A DNA stretch of 64,000 bases from Selaginella moellendorffii (taxonomy: Eukaryota; Streptophyta; Lycopodiopsida; Selaginellales; Selaginellaceae). The notes beneath the pieces are model-generated. The model ran no database searches, was not told the origin of the DNA, and saw only the letters and a program-made list of their open reading frames with translations. Position 1 is the first letter of the stretch, and each line of letters opens with the position of its first letter. The stretch lies in contig NW_003314340.1 of assembly GCF_000143415.4 (NCBI RefSeq), forward strand, positions 124,001 through 188,000, read 5' to 3'. Positions 10,571-22,029 of this stretch are shown piece after piece. Position numbers and translations under genes: made by a program.

Positions 10571-10746
10571 TGTGAGGGCCAAATATATAATTACAATGCC
10601 GTATACTAATATTAATGTAGTGGGATTTTGGTAGCCGTCAAATTGGTTTCAATCCAGACCACTTACTCTTTTATATAAGCTAGGGTTTTTAGGCTAATTG
10701 ATATACATATTTTCTGTATTCCCTTTCTATATTCTAAGCATTCACA
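10571..10746 (+). repeat. 5' LTR of the short-LTR gypsy element
   Basis: This 176-bp block matches 15369-15544 along its whole length, with TG and CA ends. It includes TATATAAGCTAGGGTTTTT, a likely TATA region. Divergence between the two LTRs is clearly visible by eye, so the insertion is old. Confidence 0.85.
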
Positions 10747-11227
10747 TTGGTGGAGGTGAGAGGCACCTTTTTATTGTCCTTGAGAAGTGTTTGAATTTGG
10801 GATTTTAATTTAAATCTAGCTTTTGTAGATTTAGTTTTTTCCATTTCCTTTCTTTTGTTCTTTCCTTTTAAGAGTTTTGTTTTGATCTAGCTTTTTATAT
10901 TGTTTAGATCTCCCTTTCCTTCTAGCTTTTTGTCATTTCTCTTCTTTTACTTTTTCCTTTTCATTCATCTTCATGGCAAATCAGCAATCTCCTCCTTTGA
11001 CTCTAGAGTAGTAGTTACAATTGCTTGATGTTATGCACTTGCAATTGAACAATCAAACTCAGTTGATGGTGGCATTTATGGCATGTGGTCCAACTTCTCT
11101 TGCTCTTGGTGCCAATCCTCACGTTCAGCCAAAGTTCTTTCATGGGAATCCTAGGGATGATGTATACCATTGGTTCAATCACTTTATGGTGATTGCTTGA
11201 TATCATTCTTGGGATGATGCTCGATGT

Positions 11228-11683
11228 TTGCGTGAGTTTCCCATGTGTCTCCAAGGGACGGTGCTACAGCGGTACAATGGTTTGAATGCAGCCACTCATG
11301 GGGATTGGAATGTTCTCCTAGACATCTTCAAACACGCATTCGAACATGCTGATGATTGTGATGATGCCTTCCAGCAATTGCATCATCTTCGTCAAGGGCC
11401 ATATGAGTTGGTGATAGAATTTGGCGTTTGTTTCCAAAGCCTTTTACTTCGTACGGAGCCAAATATGTTGAAGCGGATCAAGCTAGGAATGTTGTGCCCA
11501 ACACTTCGTCAAGATCTTGTCAAACTTGTGCATGCACTTGCTCCAGCCACCCTTGACAATACTCTTCGCTTGGCACAACATTATGAGACATCACCTCTTC
11601 CACTTCTCGTTGCACGTCCTTCCGCTCTACTTCATGTGGGTGATGGTCCTGTTCCAATGGAGGTTGATGCTGTTGCTGCTTGA
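11228..11683 (+). pseudogene. gag remnant of the short-LTR gypsy element
   Basis: A 151-codon frame matches the retrotransposon gag type: L-Q-G-T-V-L-Q-R-Y-N, W-N-V-L-L-D-I-F-K-H-A-F, then a Q-G-x-Y-E-L-V-x-E-F region and a C-terminal M-E-V-D. Coding-like sequence extends upstream to about 10975 in the same element but is interrupted by stops. No zinc knuckle was recognised. It would form the capsid in an active element. Confidence 0.65.
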
Positions 11684-12438
11684 GTCCAAGGACAAGGACG
11701 AGGACATGGTCATGGCCGTGACATTCGCTGTTGAGCATGTGATGAAGTTAGTCACATTTATTGGTGTTGTCGGCATTTTCCGGATTGGCAACCTCCATTT
11801 CCTAGATGGAGATCTTGGCATCAACAACATCCTATTGGTGCTGCTATAGTGGAAGGTCTGGACACTGAGATGCATACGGGAAATGAGGAATTGCACAAGT
11901 AACTAAGGGACCTTGCGCAAATAAGTCCGTGACCCCTCTATTTTTCTTTCAGGAATATCATCAAGGGGTTCATTTGGCACTAGTTCATACAATGTTTACT
12001 TTCCAAGCTCGTTTTTATAACAAAATATCTCATATTATTCTCTTTGTGTTTGTTAATATAGGTACAAGTTTATCTTCTATTACTTGATCTATTGCCATAC
12101 GTTACCATCTACACTTGCGTCATGTGGTAGAACCAATTTTCATTCTTTATGGTAATAGTTGTACACATGCATGTGCACGGGATGAGGCAGACCTAGTTGT
12201 GTATGTGGGTGACCTCAAGCTTGGGTTGCAGTCATTGCGGGTGGTGCCAAGTCAAGCTTTTCACCTTATCCTTGGTATGGATTGGTTATAGCATAATTAT
12301 GCTAAGTGTGACTTTGAGGCTTTTCCCCCTTGTCTCATATTTCCTTATGTTTCATCCATTCCTCTCACTTCCGTACTTCTTTGTCCCTTTACTTCTACCT
12401 CTGCTTCCATTATTTTTGTTCAACCACTATTTCCTCCT

Positions 12439-12898
12439 ATGTTTCCGTTTTGTTCTGCTCTTCCCTTTTTCGATCCCTTTAACAATCTTTGTGTTATAGT
12501 GGTTGACCGGCTCATGAAGGAGTATTCTGATCTCTTTGAATTTGACCTCTCGTCTGGGGCCAAGATTGCCACACATCATCTGATTCCAACTGGGGATGCT
12601 CGTCCAATCAAGGTTTCTGTTCATCGTTGGTCACCCAAGGAGATCAAGATTTTATATGCAAACATCAAGGAGATGTTGAAGAAGGGTGTTATTTGGAAGT
12701 TGCGGAATCATTGGGCATGTGAACCTCATCTTGTGATAAAGCCTGATGGAAGTATTCATTTTTGCATCGACTATCGTCCGTTAAACGAAGTGACGATCCC
12801 GGATGTGTACCCTCTTCCTTACACTGTTGATCTCTTGGATTGTTTGGGGCAAAGCCATTACTTCACCAAACTCGATTTTGCTTCTTGCTTTTGTAAAG
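12439..12898 (+). pseudogene. Reverse transcriptase N-terminal half, cut before the catalytic Y-x-D-D
   Basis: The frame contains the standard gypsy reverse transcriptase start: a K-I-A-T-H-H-L-I-P-T-like segment, K-P-D-G-S-I-H-F-C-I-D-Y-R-P-L-N, then Y-P-L-P, D-L-L-D-C-L-G and F-T-K-L-D-F-A-S. At about 12899 the similarity stops abruptly and sequence from the element's own 3' end begins. The catalytic YxDD block is therefore missing. Confidence 0.8.
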
Positions 12899-13432
12899 TT
12901 CTATTGGTGCTTGACCATATAAACTTTTATATGGTCATGATCCAATATTGGGTTTACCTTTGTGATTGTCATAAGTTACTAATGCTAGGTCGTGGGATTA
13001 GTATTTGACAAGCATTCTTTCACTTGTCCGAGCAAAGTCTGCCAAACACTTAGATTGCGTACAAGTGGGACAACAACGACACTATAACTCCTATCATTGT
13101 CCACCTATGAAGTACAAAGTGGATGACTTGGTGTTAGTCTTTTTTCCCCATCTTACGGTATATGGTTTATCTAAGGGGCTCCTTGCTCAGTGGAAAGGAC
13201 CATATTGGGTGTTACAGCAAGTTGGACCACAAGTTTATGAGGTTTGGCATGATGTTCAGCAGGCCGATCCTTTAGAGATTGTGCATGTGTAGCAATTGAA
13301 ACATTTTATACCAAGGGATCATGAGCAGTTAATACCACATACAAATCCACCGATGCCTCCTTCTGATGTTCCTCCTGATCTTGGCCCATCTACAAAAGAA
13401 CCCTAATGGTCTTCCATTATTCCATTATTCCA
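12899..13432 (+). repeat. Copy of the element's 3' end (14815-15350) inserted in the reverse transcriptase
   Basis: This block repeats 14815-15350 with few differences. It covers the end of integrase, the C-terminal region (frame 13005-13292, matching 14935-15258) and the sequence just before the polypurine tract. It replaces the second half of the reverse transcriptase. At its right end the motif CCATTATTC is repeated three times before RNase H sequence resumes. A small deletion (CTAATGGAGTTA-like) distinguishes the copy. Confidence 0.85.
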
Positions 13433-13469
13433 TTATTCCGACTCCTTCGGTTTTGGCATATCCTGACTA

Positions 13470-13850
13470 CACTTAACCTTTTATTTTGCATGTGGATGCT
13501 TCTGATATTAGTTTTGGAGGTGTGTTAATGCAAGAGAGCCCGAGTGTGCCTGGTCAGAACCATCCTATTGCATATATAAGCTATACATTACAACCAGCAA
13601 AGGTGAATTATTCTATGATAGAGAAGGAGTGTTTAGTAGTAGTCTAGGCTTTCAAGAAATTTCATGCATATCTCAATGGTTCCTAGATGTTACTTAAAGG
13701 TGATCATATTGCTGTTACTTCATTATTAAAGCGAAAGAACTTGGTTAGTCATACTGCTTGGTGGGTTTTAAAGCTTCAAATATATGATTTTGATGTTGTT
13801 CATTGCCCAAGGAATTCTATGGCTGATGCTAATGCCCTTTTTTAAGCTCC
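13470..13850 (+). pseudogene. RNase H domain remnant of the gypsy element
   Basis: In-frame fragments read H-V-D-A-S-D-I-S-F-G-G-V-L, then H-P-I-A-Y-I-S, I-E-K-E-C-L, and a C-terminal D-F-D-V-V-H-C-P-R-N-S-M-A-D-A, separated by a few stops. This is the usual RNase H region between reverse transcriptase and integrase. Confidence 0.75.
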
Positions 13851-14219
13851 TCTTCCTTCTCCACTCTTTTCTCATATTTTTGATGAGTATATTGTTCCAG
13901 CATCTGTGGATTTTTTAGATGAGGATTCTGTGCTGTCAGTGGTTGTTGTACTTGATGTTTAGTGTTCATAAGGCGCAGAGCAAGATCTACCTTCTCTTAA
14001 TGAGGTTCGTGAGGCTCAAAAGATTGAGCCGTGGATTCGAAGGCTTCGAGATGAGTTTGAGAATCCTGTATCACTTGCTGATAACTTGCCATTCTAGAAT
14101 TTATATTCTCAATATCACCTTGAGGATGGCCTTCTTTATTTTGTGGGGATGGATCCTGATGATTCTTTATGGTTGGTGGTGCGTTCTATCTTATTCCACA
14201 TGTTCTCCATGCCTACCAT

Positions 14220-14815
14220 GATTCTCCTATTCTAGGTGGCATATGGGACATTGACGTGTCACCGAGAAGCTACACAGGTCTTTCTATGACATGGTGTTAT
14301 CTGGTATATGTGTAACTGCATTTGGTGCCAAGCCCGTAATACTTTCCCTCGTGCCTCGGAAAGACGGTTGGAGTCAATTGTAATTTCCCGTCCATTTGAG
14401 TTGGTGGCATTTGATCTTATGGGACCTTTTCCACGATCGACTGCTGGCAATGAGTATATTATTATTGCTTTTGATTACCTAATTCATTGAGTGGAAGTTG
14501 GTGCTCTTGCTAAGGCCTCTGCAATTGCTGTTGAATATTTCCTCCTCAATCAAGTAGTGTTCTAGCATTCTTGTCCAAAGTGGATTCTTTCGGATAATGG
14601 TCCCACATTTATGGTTGAGGCATTTCATGTTTTGTTGTCTTGGTTGGGGATACGCCACACTTTCATGAGTGTTTATCATCCACAATCAGATGGTTTGGTG
14701 GAATTACTTGTTCAAACATTCAAAGGAATGATCACAAAGTACGTGAACTTTCAGCATTTAGATTAGGATAGCTATTTGTTATCTCTTCAGTATGCATATG
14801 TCACAGGGGTGCAGA
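14220..14815 (+). pseudogene. Integrase remnant of the gypsy element
   Basis: The zinc-binding end (C-N-C-I-W-C-Q-A-R-N) is followed by V-A-F-D-L-M-G-P-F-P, D-N-G-P-T-F and Y-H-P-Q-S-D-G, the catalytic core of Ty3-gypsy integrases. Several in-frame stops break it. The downstream frame 14935-15258 is the integrase C-terminal region, ending K-G-P-Y-W-V-L-Q-Q-V-G. Confidence 0.8.
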
Positions 14816-15368
14816 GTTCTATTGGTGCTTCACCATATAAACTTTTATATGGTCATGATCCAATATTACTAATGGAGTTAGGTTTATCTTCGCGATTGCC
14901 ACAAGCTACTAATGCTAGGTCGTGGGATTAGTATTTGATGAGCATTCTTTCACTTGTCCGAGCAAAGTTTGCCAAACATTTAGATTGCGTACAAGTGGGA
15001 CAACAACAGCACTATAACTCCTATCATTGTCCACCTATAGAGTACAAAGTGGATGACTTGGTGTTAGTCTTTTTTCCCCATCTTACGGTATATGGTTTAT
15101 CTAAGGGGCTCCTTGCTCAGTGGAAAGGACCATATTGGGTGTTACAGCAAGTTGGACCACAAGTTTATGAGGTTTGGCATGATGTTCAACAGGCCGATCC
15201 TTTAGAGATTGTGCATGTGCAGCAGTTGAAACACTTTATACTAAGGGATCATGAGTAGTTAATATCACATACAAATCCAACGATGCCTCCTTCTGATGTT
15301 CCTCCTAATCTCAACCCATCTACAAGAGAACCCTAATGGTCTTCCATTATTCCGAGAGGAGGGGATGA

Positions 15369-15544
15369 TGTGAGGGCTAAGTGTACGCCTACGATGCCAT
15401 ATACTAATATTAGCATAATGAGATTTTGGTAGCCGTCGGATTGGTTTCAATCTGAACCACTCACTCCTGTATATAAGTTAGGGTTTTTGGGCTAATTGAT
15501 ATGCACATTTTCTGTATTCCCTTTCCATATTCCAAGCACTCACA
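15369..15544 (+). repeat. 3' LTR of the short-LTR gypsy element
   Basis: Matches the 5' LTR at 10571-10746, starts TGTGAGGGC and ends CACTCACA, and is preceded by a purine-rich tract at about 15350-15362. Confidence 0.85.
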
Positions 15545-16382
15545 ATATTTGAATATACCATTTTGGTTTGCAATTATAGATGGAAGTGTTTTAGAATATT
15601 CTAAATATATTATCTTTTAAACCACCAATTTTGGAAGAAACATTACAACATTTTCACTAGTGAGCAATAAGTAGCATCCTTGACAATTCAACAAGTTAAG
15701 TTAATCATCTATTGTGGTGCATAATGTAATTAGGAGATAGGAGAGATTGATTTCTTTCATATATGTTTTAGTGCTTTAGATTGTGATCTCTCAATCCATA
15801 TTTCTCTTGTGCTTAAGTGTGGCTTTTATACAAGAGTGATAGAATATTTTAGGATTATAATATTTTTAAAGATTTTTCATCTCATTTCTTTAGTAAAACA
15901 TTAGAATTAGAGAGTTGTTATGATAAGTGAGGATAGTGGGATGATAGAGTTTGTGTGTGGGGATACTAGTGTGTTTATGTTATTATATATGTACTTCCAT
16001 GCATTTATGCTTTTGTAGTTTTTTTTTTATAGTCATAGAATATTCTAGAATCATATTATTCCTAGTATTTAGGCATCTTATTTCTTTTATAAATCATTAG
16101 AATTAGGGATTTGGATATGATAAATGAAAATATAGTGGGATGGTATAGTTTGTGTATAATAAAATAATATAGCTTTAGAAAAGATAGGTTATTATAAGTT
16201 TTGCCTTTTCTAAGGGACTCAATCTTATAAAAATATTCATGACAACTATGAGATAACTAAGCAAAAGTTTGGTATAATTGATTTTAATAGTGGAAGTTAA
16301 CTTCTTGAAATTTTTAGTTGGGTTAAATATATCCCTTAAGGAATAAATTGCTTATATTACAATATAGGAATCAATGTAAAAA
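15545..16382. other. AT-rich stretch with no gene seen
   Basis: Unremarkable AT-rich DNA. Two blocks around 15850-15960 and 16040-16150 are similar to each other (AATATTTTAGGATTATA..., TCATTTCTTT...AGTAAAACATTAGAATTAG-like). This suggests an old duplication or an element end. Confidence 0.6.
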
Positions 16383-16482
16383 NNNNNNNNNNNNNNNNNN
16401 NNNNNNNNNNNNNNNNNNNNNNNNNNNNNNNNNNNNNNNNNNNNNNNNNNNNNNNNNNNNNNNNNNNNNNNNNNNNNNNNNN
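16383..16482. other. Assembly gap of exactly 100 N
   Basis: A run of 100 Ns marks a gap of unknown or nominal size. Features either side should not be assumed to be contiguous. Confidence 0.99.
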
Positions 16483-16785
16483 AAGTCCAAATCCAGGAGC
16501 TTACATTTGGTATCAGAGCGGTCTCGGGTTCGATTCCGTTGGTTGGCTAAGGGGAATTCCACCACACTTCCCTGCAAGTTCACGCCCTCGTGAACGAAAG
16601 TTGAGAGCCGCAGCTCTCCTGAGAGCCCTGCTCTCTTGACACCCTACCCCTCGGGTCGAGCCCAGCGGGAGCAAACTAGACCTCCCAGATGTCAATCAAC
16701 ATGTGGTGTGATTCCCTTAGCCAACCAACAGAGTCGGACCTGAGACCGCTCTGATACCAAATGTAAGCTCATGAGTTTGGACTTC
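16483..16785. repeat. Inverted repeat carrying primer-binding-site sequences of LTR retrotransposons
   Basis: The left arm (about 16484-16566) and the right arm (about 16698-16783) are inverted copies around a spacer of about 130 bp. Each arm holds TTTGGTATCAGAGCGGTCTC, the standard primer-binding site complementary to initiator methionine tRNA. It is followed by (G/A)GGTTCGATTCC-like sequence that could pair with the tRNA T-arm. The spacer itself has small hairpins (GAGAGCC...GGCTCTC-like). The left arm begins one base after the gap, so the full length of the repeat is unknown. Confidence 0.75.
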
Positions 16786-16985
16786 CCGGGAGGTCACCCA
16801 GCCCAGTACTACTCAAACCCAAGGACACTTAACCCCAAATATCCCAAGACCCTTAACCGATTGGAAAAGGGGGTGCACTTTTGTTCATGGGCCCTTTCCC
16901 TCTATATTTGAACCCCATGGACCGTCTCTCAAGTCGTTCTCTTTGGTTGCTTACAAAACCTCCTTGAGATCTAGCATTGGAGAGG

Positions 16986-18260
16986 AAACATGTGGATCCC
17001 TTGTATGCAATATTGAATCACCTCTATCAACCACTGGCCTCAATCCTGACCACTGGATCAAAAATTCTTCTTTTCTCGATCATCCTTAAAATGAGACACT
17101 ATGCATGGTCTTCCAAAAAGAATCCAGAAAACTGGGAAATTTTTCAAGTCTCAGCTACTCCAAGTCACCTCTAAAGTGACATTTAACTCCACCAATCTTT
17201 GATCGCTACTATCTCCATTATACATCAAGGCAAGCAAGATCACATAGATCTTAGCAAAAACCTCCATTTCTAGAGCCTTTGCAACTATTTGCCCATTATT
17301 GAGATATCTTAAGAGCCTCCTAGGACTGTAGCAACCAGCCACTACCAACCTTAAAGTAGGGGAACCCAAACCCTAGCTACTACCCAAAAATCCTAATTCC
17401 AGAGTGTGAACTAGATCTCCTAGATCTTAAATCTGAATGAAGTGCCACTACTAGGAGTGTTTCTCACCACTCCCTAGATGCTAGCCGTGAAGGCGAATCA
17501 AGAAAAAGAGCAAAAACCAAGCTATAGGAGTGAAAAGAGGAGAAATAAAGACCATCCTTTACTATAACTGTTTAGGTTCGATAAATGTATATATACATTA
17601 CCCCATATCTCAAAAGGACTAAAACAACATTAAGATTGCACTCTCAAAAAAACTAACGAAATTGTGAACACAAACGCCCAACACTGCTCTTGGGTAACCC
17701 ACCTCCCAAGTTACTTCACTGCAAAACTTGAAGCCACTCATTGCACTCCATGACTTATGAGACTTGCCATAGAGAGCTCTACCAACAATGTGCTTCCAGT
17801 GCCAAAATAGTGTCCAATCGTGATAAAACTCCAACTCGTAACTTTATGTGAGGTGTGAATGTCCTCCAATTTAATACTAGAGTGTGCTACCTTTCCTCCC
17901 ACACAAAACAAGTGTACTAGCTCATCTTCAATTAAGTCTTAGCCTTAAAATAGGGACTAGAGAAAGGGCATGATGAACCTCCTCCTAAGGGAGCAAATTA
18001 CTCCAAAGCAAGCATTGGAGAAGGAATGTACAAATCCCCTATGCATATAACATTGAATTAACTCCATTTGTTGCTGGTCCTAATTGTGGCAACAAACCCT
18101 GCCACTAGATCCAAAAATCCTCCCTTCTCGATCATCCTCCAAATGAGACACTATGCATGGTTTTCCAAAGAGAATCTAGAAAACTAAGAACTTTTTTAAA
18201 TCCCAACTGCTCCAAGTCACCCCTAAGGTGACATCTAGCTCCACTAATCCTTGATTGCTT
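16986..18260 (-). repeat. Two partly matching LINE 3'-end blocks in tandem
   Basis: The block at about 17005-17210 matches about 18030-18250. Both include TCTCGATCATCC, AAATGAGACACTATGCATGG, and CCAAGTCACC(T/C)CTAA(A/G)GTGACAT. In minus orientation they look like tails of the same LINE family, one placed behind the other. Confidence 0.6.
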
Positions 18261-18827
18261 GTCAAACGGTTAGCCATTTGGGTTCGATAAATATGTATAT
18301 ACATTCCATATGTCCCAATGGGACTAATACAAAAACTAGGTGTGCTACGCTCTCAATGAGCTACTCTATGTGATCCTCTTGTGTTGCAACTGGATTTTGT
18401 ATCATAGTGCCTTGGCTATGTCGCTCAAATCAATAACTCCAAGTCCTCCCAAGACTCATGGACATGTTGTGGATTGCCATGTGACCTTGGCCATGATCCT
18501 CCCTATGACAAGTGCACCCCGCCACACATACTTACATACCATCATACGTACCTTTCTAAGAGTGCATTCAAGAATAGGCCAGATTGAGAGGTGGTACCAA
18601 ATGCTAGGTAGGATGATACTTCTAGCTACGACCACTCTTGCTGGCAAGCTGAGTTTTTGAGGAGCCCACTTCTGGATTGATGTTCGTATCCTCTAGAGCA
18701 AGGTGTCATCCTGAAGTGCTACACTAAACCGGGTACCAACTTGAATCCCCAGGTACCTAGTGTTTTCTCCTGGTTTGAGCCACTAGAAGCCAATGTCTTG
18801 GCCCCAAGACTCAATGCCTAGCTGCTG

Positions 18828-19352
18828 TCACTTTATGCCCACTGATTTGTTCCAGTTAATTGTTGTGCCAACTGCGAGATTGAAAGTCTCTAACGGCTTC
18901 TTAGCTGCATCTAGGTTCTCCTTAGTCATGAGTAGGAACATGGCCATGTCATCTACAAATGCTCCATCTAGGAGTTCCCGAGTCACCCTTGCCATTCCCA
19001 GAAGTTGTTGTCTCACAGCCAGTAGGGTGATGCCTTTGATGTGCCTGCCTTCCACTAGAAATGTGCCCAGAGCTTTAGCCACAATCAGAAAGAGATAGGG
19101 TGCTAGTAGACAACCTTGGCATACTAAGCGTCCCAGCTGAAAACTCAGTCTTGTCTCGCCATTTATTATGACTCTGCTTGTAGTTCTATAGTACAGTAAT
19201 GAGATCCTAGCAACCATCTCTCTTAGGATGCTAATCATACGCATGTACTCCTTTAGGAACCTTTGGTCCACATGATCATAGGCCTTCTCAAAGTCCAATA
19301 GCCATGCCGTAGTTTGTTTGTCGGAGATCTCTGCCCATCTCTGAGCTAACAA
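18828..19352 (-). pseudogene. LINE reverse transcriptase core fragment
   Basis: A 174-codon frame has the LINE fingers/palm order: D-F-E-K-A-Y-D, an I-N-G-E region, Q-G-C-L-L-A-P-Y-L-F, and F-V-D-D-M-A-M-F. The last is the catalytic (Y/F)-x-D-D box, so the aspartates are intact here. The frame is closed on both sides by stops, so no functional protein is made. Confidence 0.8.
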
Positions 19353-20006
19353 GTATGTCCAAATATTTTCAGCGATTTGTCACTCTGGAACAAAACCTAT
19401 TTGTTGTTCCCAATGGCATAACAAGTTAGAGCTTGAGAGTCATTGCTTTGGTATAAACCTTGTAAGACGTGTTGAGCATGGTGATCGGCCTCTAGTTCCT
19501 CAACTCCTGTAAATCCCCACTCTTTGGGATAAGTGCAATCTAGCCCTCAAGAATCTTGCAAGGCAAGGCCTCATCACACTGAGCATCCCATCATGCTTGC
19601 AGCAGCAACAAGCCTATAGTTTCCTAGTGCTCCTCAAAAAAAGTAGGCAAGAGGCCATCAATACCTGGCTGCTTGTCATTGTTGAGCTTCCTAAGTGCTT
19701 CCTAAAGCTCCTCTAGTGTGAAGTCTGTCCTTAGTGAGTTGTACCACTCGTGAGGGACATACTAAGGAAGGGACGCAAGCACTTCCTCTACCACAATTTC
19801 CCTTTCTGGAGTCTATTGCTAGGCCATGTATAGCGCTTAGTAGAATTCCTGAGCATGCTATTGCATCCCTTATTTATCTTCAACGACCTTCCTGTCACTA
19901 TGCTTCAATCCCAAAATGGGATGAGAGTCAGTCACCAACCTAATTCCTCTAAAGAAGGCCTTGTTGATAAAGTGCCCATCCATATTCTATGGCTTAGACA
20001 CCCTTG

Positions 20007-21082
20007 TGTAAGCCACAATTTTTTCCTTTCCACTTGGCCAGCTTACCTTGTCTATCCGACCAACACTGCCTCGGCTTATGTTAAGTTCCCTCGCCAAGGT
20101 TCCTGCCTATTGTACCAGCTCCTACTTGGTTTCAGCTACTCACTGCACGAGCAACAGAGCGTTAGCCATCCATCCACGGATTCCCAAATCTCTCCCAATC
20201 CCCCTCCTCGAGTTAGACTGAACTTAAGGTTCGGCTACACTCCCCACAGGCACAAGCAGCCAAGCACACCAAGCCTCCAAGTTCCTAACACCCCTTAGTA
20301 CAACAAAACTTGATCATGGAACCCTCTAAATCCCAAACCTTGGGTGCAGCACTTGCTTCGGGACATCGCGGCGAAACACCGTGGCCTAACGGCCCGGTAT
20401 GGGTACCTCTACCCCCACTTCCATTCCGAAGGGAAGGCCCAAGCCCCTAGGAAGGGTGAGGACCAATGAGATACAAGGTACTCACGTGGGGCACCACTCC
20501 ACATAAGTTGGGAGCACCGCAGTCGGTTTCCCTTTCGGGAGTGGGAGCTGCTCTTGAGCACTTCCCTGGGTGGCCCCTCCGGCACCACCTAAGCCCATAC
20601 TCACTCCCACCCAAGGCCCCTCGGCCCCAATCTCAACCTCAAGTCAGTTTGGAAGCACCATTGGAGAGTTCTTACAAGACTGGTTCCTAGACCTCACTAT
20701 CCCTACTATACTTTTGGAACCCCCTGCAGCCCCCCCCCCCCCTGGGAGACACACGCTTTGGGCTTTCACCCCTTGACCTATATTAGTATTTGGACTCGAT
20801 CTCGGACTCGATCTTGGACCCGACCTCGGACTTGGTCTCGGACTCGATCTTGGACTCGACCTCGGACTCGGTCTCGGACCCGATTTGGATCTCCGACTCT
20901 GTCTCAAACTCGGTCTCTGATTCAGCCTCGGGCTCGATCCCAGACTCTATCTCGAACTCAGTCTCAGAGTCGGTCTTGGACTTGATCTTCGACTCAGTCC
21001 CATCCGATGAACTCTTTGTCATTTCGGTCATGCTTTCAGGGATCCTTTAGCCTATAACATCTCGGGGAGTCGGTTCCTTACA
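20007..21082. mobile_element. Solo LTR of the chromovirus family, with CCTTG target duplication
   Basis: This 1076-bp block begins TGTAAGCC and ends TTCCTTACA. It matches the LTRs at 27262-28415 and 33650-34764 along its length. The five bases before it (20002-20006) and the five after it (21083-21087) are both CCTTG. It interrupts the minus-strand LINE. No internal element sequence remains, so it arose by LTR-LTR recombination. Confidence 0.9.
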
Positions 21083-22029
21083 CCTTGCTCCATGTTGTAT
21101 ACTCCAGGTCACGTAGCTTGGCTTCTCATTCATCCAATATTGCTTGCCACTTGTTCTCATTTTGTGTGTTCAACAACATCTTGTGTGCCACTGCCACCTT
21201 CTAGCTGGCTAGTCTCATGTCCTTCATCATTGCTCCTTTGAGATCCTTCTGGTGCACCTGGAGCTTCTGGGAGCAAGATAGGAGCATTGGGATCAGTCCC
21301 AGCTTGTCCTACGTGAGGGTGGCTTGTATAAGCTTGATCGCCATCAAATCTCATAGTGTCACTCTCGTGATGGATCGTTGGACTGCTGTCCCTTTGTCCC
21401 TTTGGAGCTTGATCACATAATGGAGAGGGTTGTGATCTGAGAAGGAGGTGAAGCTGAGCCATGTATTGAGGCTTCCACCATCATGCCATATGCAAGTAAA
21501 GGCATACACCAAGTCTAGTCTCGCCTGAGAGGTCATTGTCTGCCACCTCATAAAAGGGTGAGCATGAGGTGCAAACCCCTCTGCATGTTGGAGGTCCATA
21601 ATCCCTAGTGCATCCATGAGCTGACTCCATTGCTCCCGCTCACATGGCTGAATTGTTTCCTACATTCCCCTATGATCACCAATGTCCTCAACCATATTGA
21701 ACTTTCCCAAGACCAACCATTCATCTGCTTGATCCTGACCATTTGGGTTTGAGTCCCAACCCACCCAAGTGGCTCCTGTGTTTTGGCAAAATGGTTGATG
21801 GCAAAATCTATTCACAATGGCACCCCTTGACTCTATTGTATGTTTGGTTTGAGGGGGAGACTTTGACATTGATATGGTCCGAAGAAGATAACCACGTCCA
21901 CTTCTACTTGAGGACTAGATCAAGTTGAGACATAAAAGTTTCATATAGTGTAGCCTGTTGAGAGGGCGGCATGCCTAGTTTTTGTATCAATCCCATTGGG
22001 ATATAAGGAATGTACATATATGTTCGAGT

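Larger units (their letters stand above)
10571..15544 (+). mobile_element. Degenerate Ty3-gypsy LTR retrotransposon with short LTRs
   Basis: The element is bounded by two 176-bp LTRs, both beginning TGTGAGGGC and ending CACA. Internal order is gag, reverse transcriptase, RNase H, integrase, which is the Ty3-gypsy order. Many in-frame stops and frameshifts show it is dead. A purine-rich tract (AGAGGAGGGGA) precedes the 3' LTR. No 5-bp target duplication is visible. Part of the 3' end has been copied into the reverse transcriptase (12899-13432). Confidence 0.85.
17600..21930 (-). mobile_element. Degenerate LINE (non-LTR) retrotransposon split by a solo LTR
   Basis: Endonuclease pieces lie at 21660-21869 (L-V-L-G-K-F-N-M-V-E-D) and 21351-21617 (L-D-L-V-Y, then F-S-D-H-N-P-L). 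Reverse transcriptase pieces lie at about 19800-19500 (F-T-L-E-E-L-R-E-A-L-R-K-L-N, P-G-I-D-G-L) and in the frame 18828-19352. The latter shows D-F-E-K-A-Y-D-H-V, G-R-L-V-C-Q-G-C-L-L-A-P-Y-L-F and F-V-D-D-M-A-M-F. The 3' region at 17619-17834 has a W-H-W-K-H-I-V-G-R-A-L segment. Many stops interrupt the frames. A solo LTR sits at 20007-21082. Confidence 0.8.

Noticed and set aside
16507-16540. GGTTCGATTCC as a tRNA gene B-box
   Set aside because: No acceptor stem, A-box or anticodon arm can be folded; it follows a retrotransposon primer-binding site and is explained by it.
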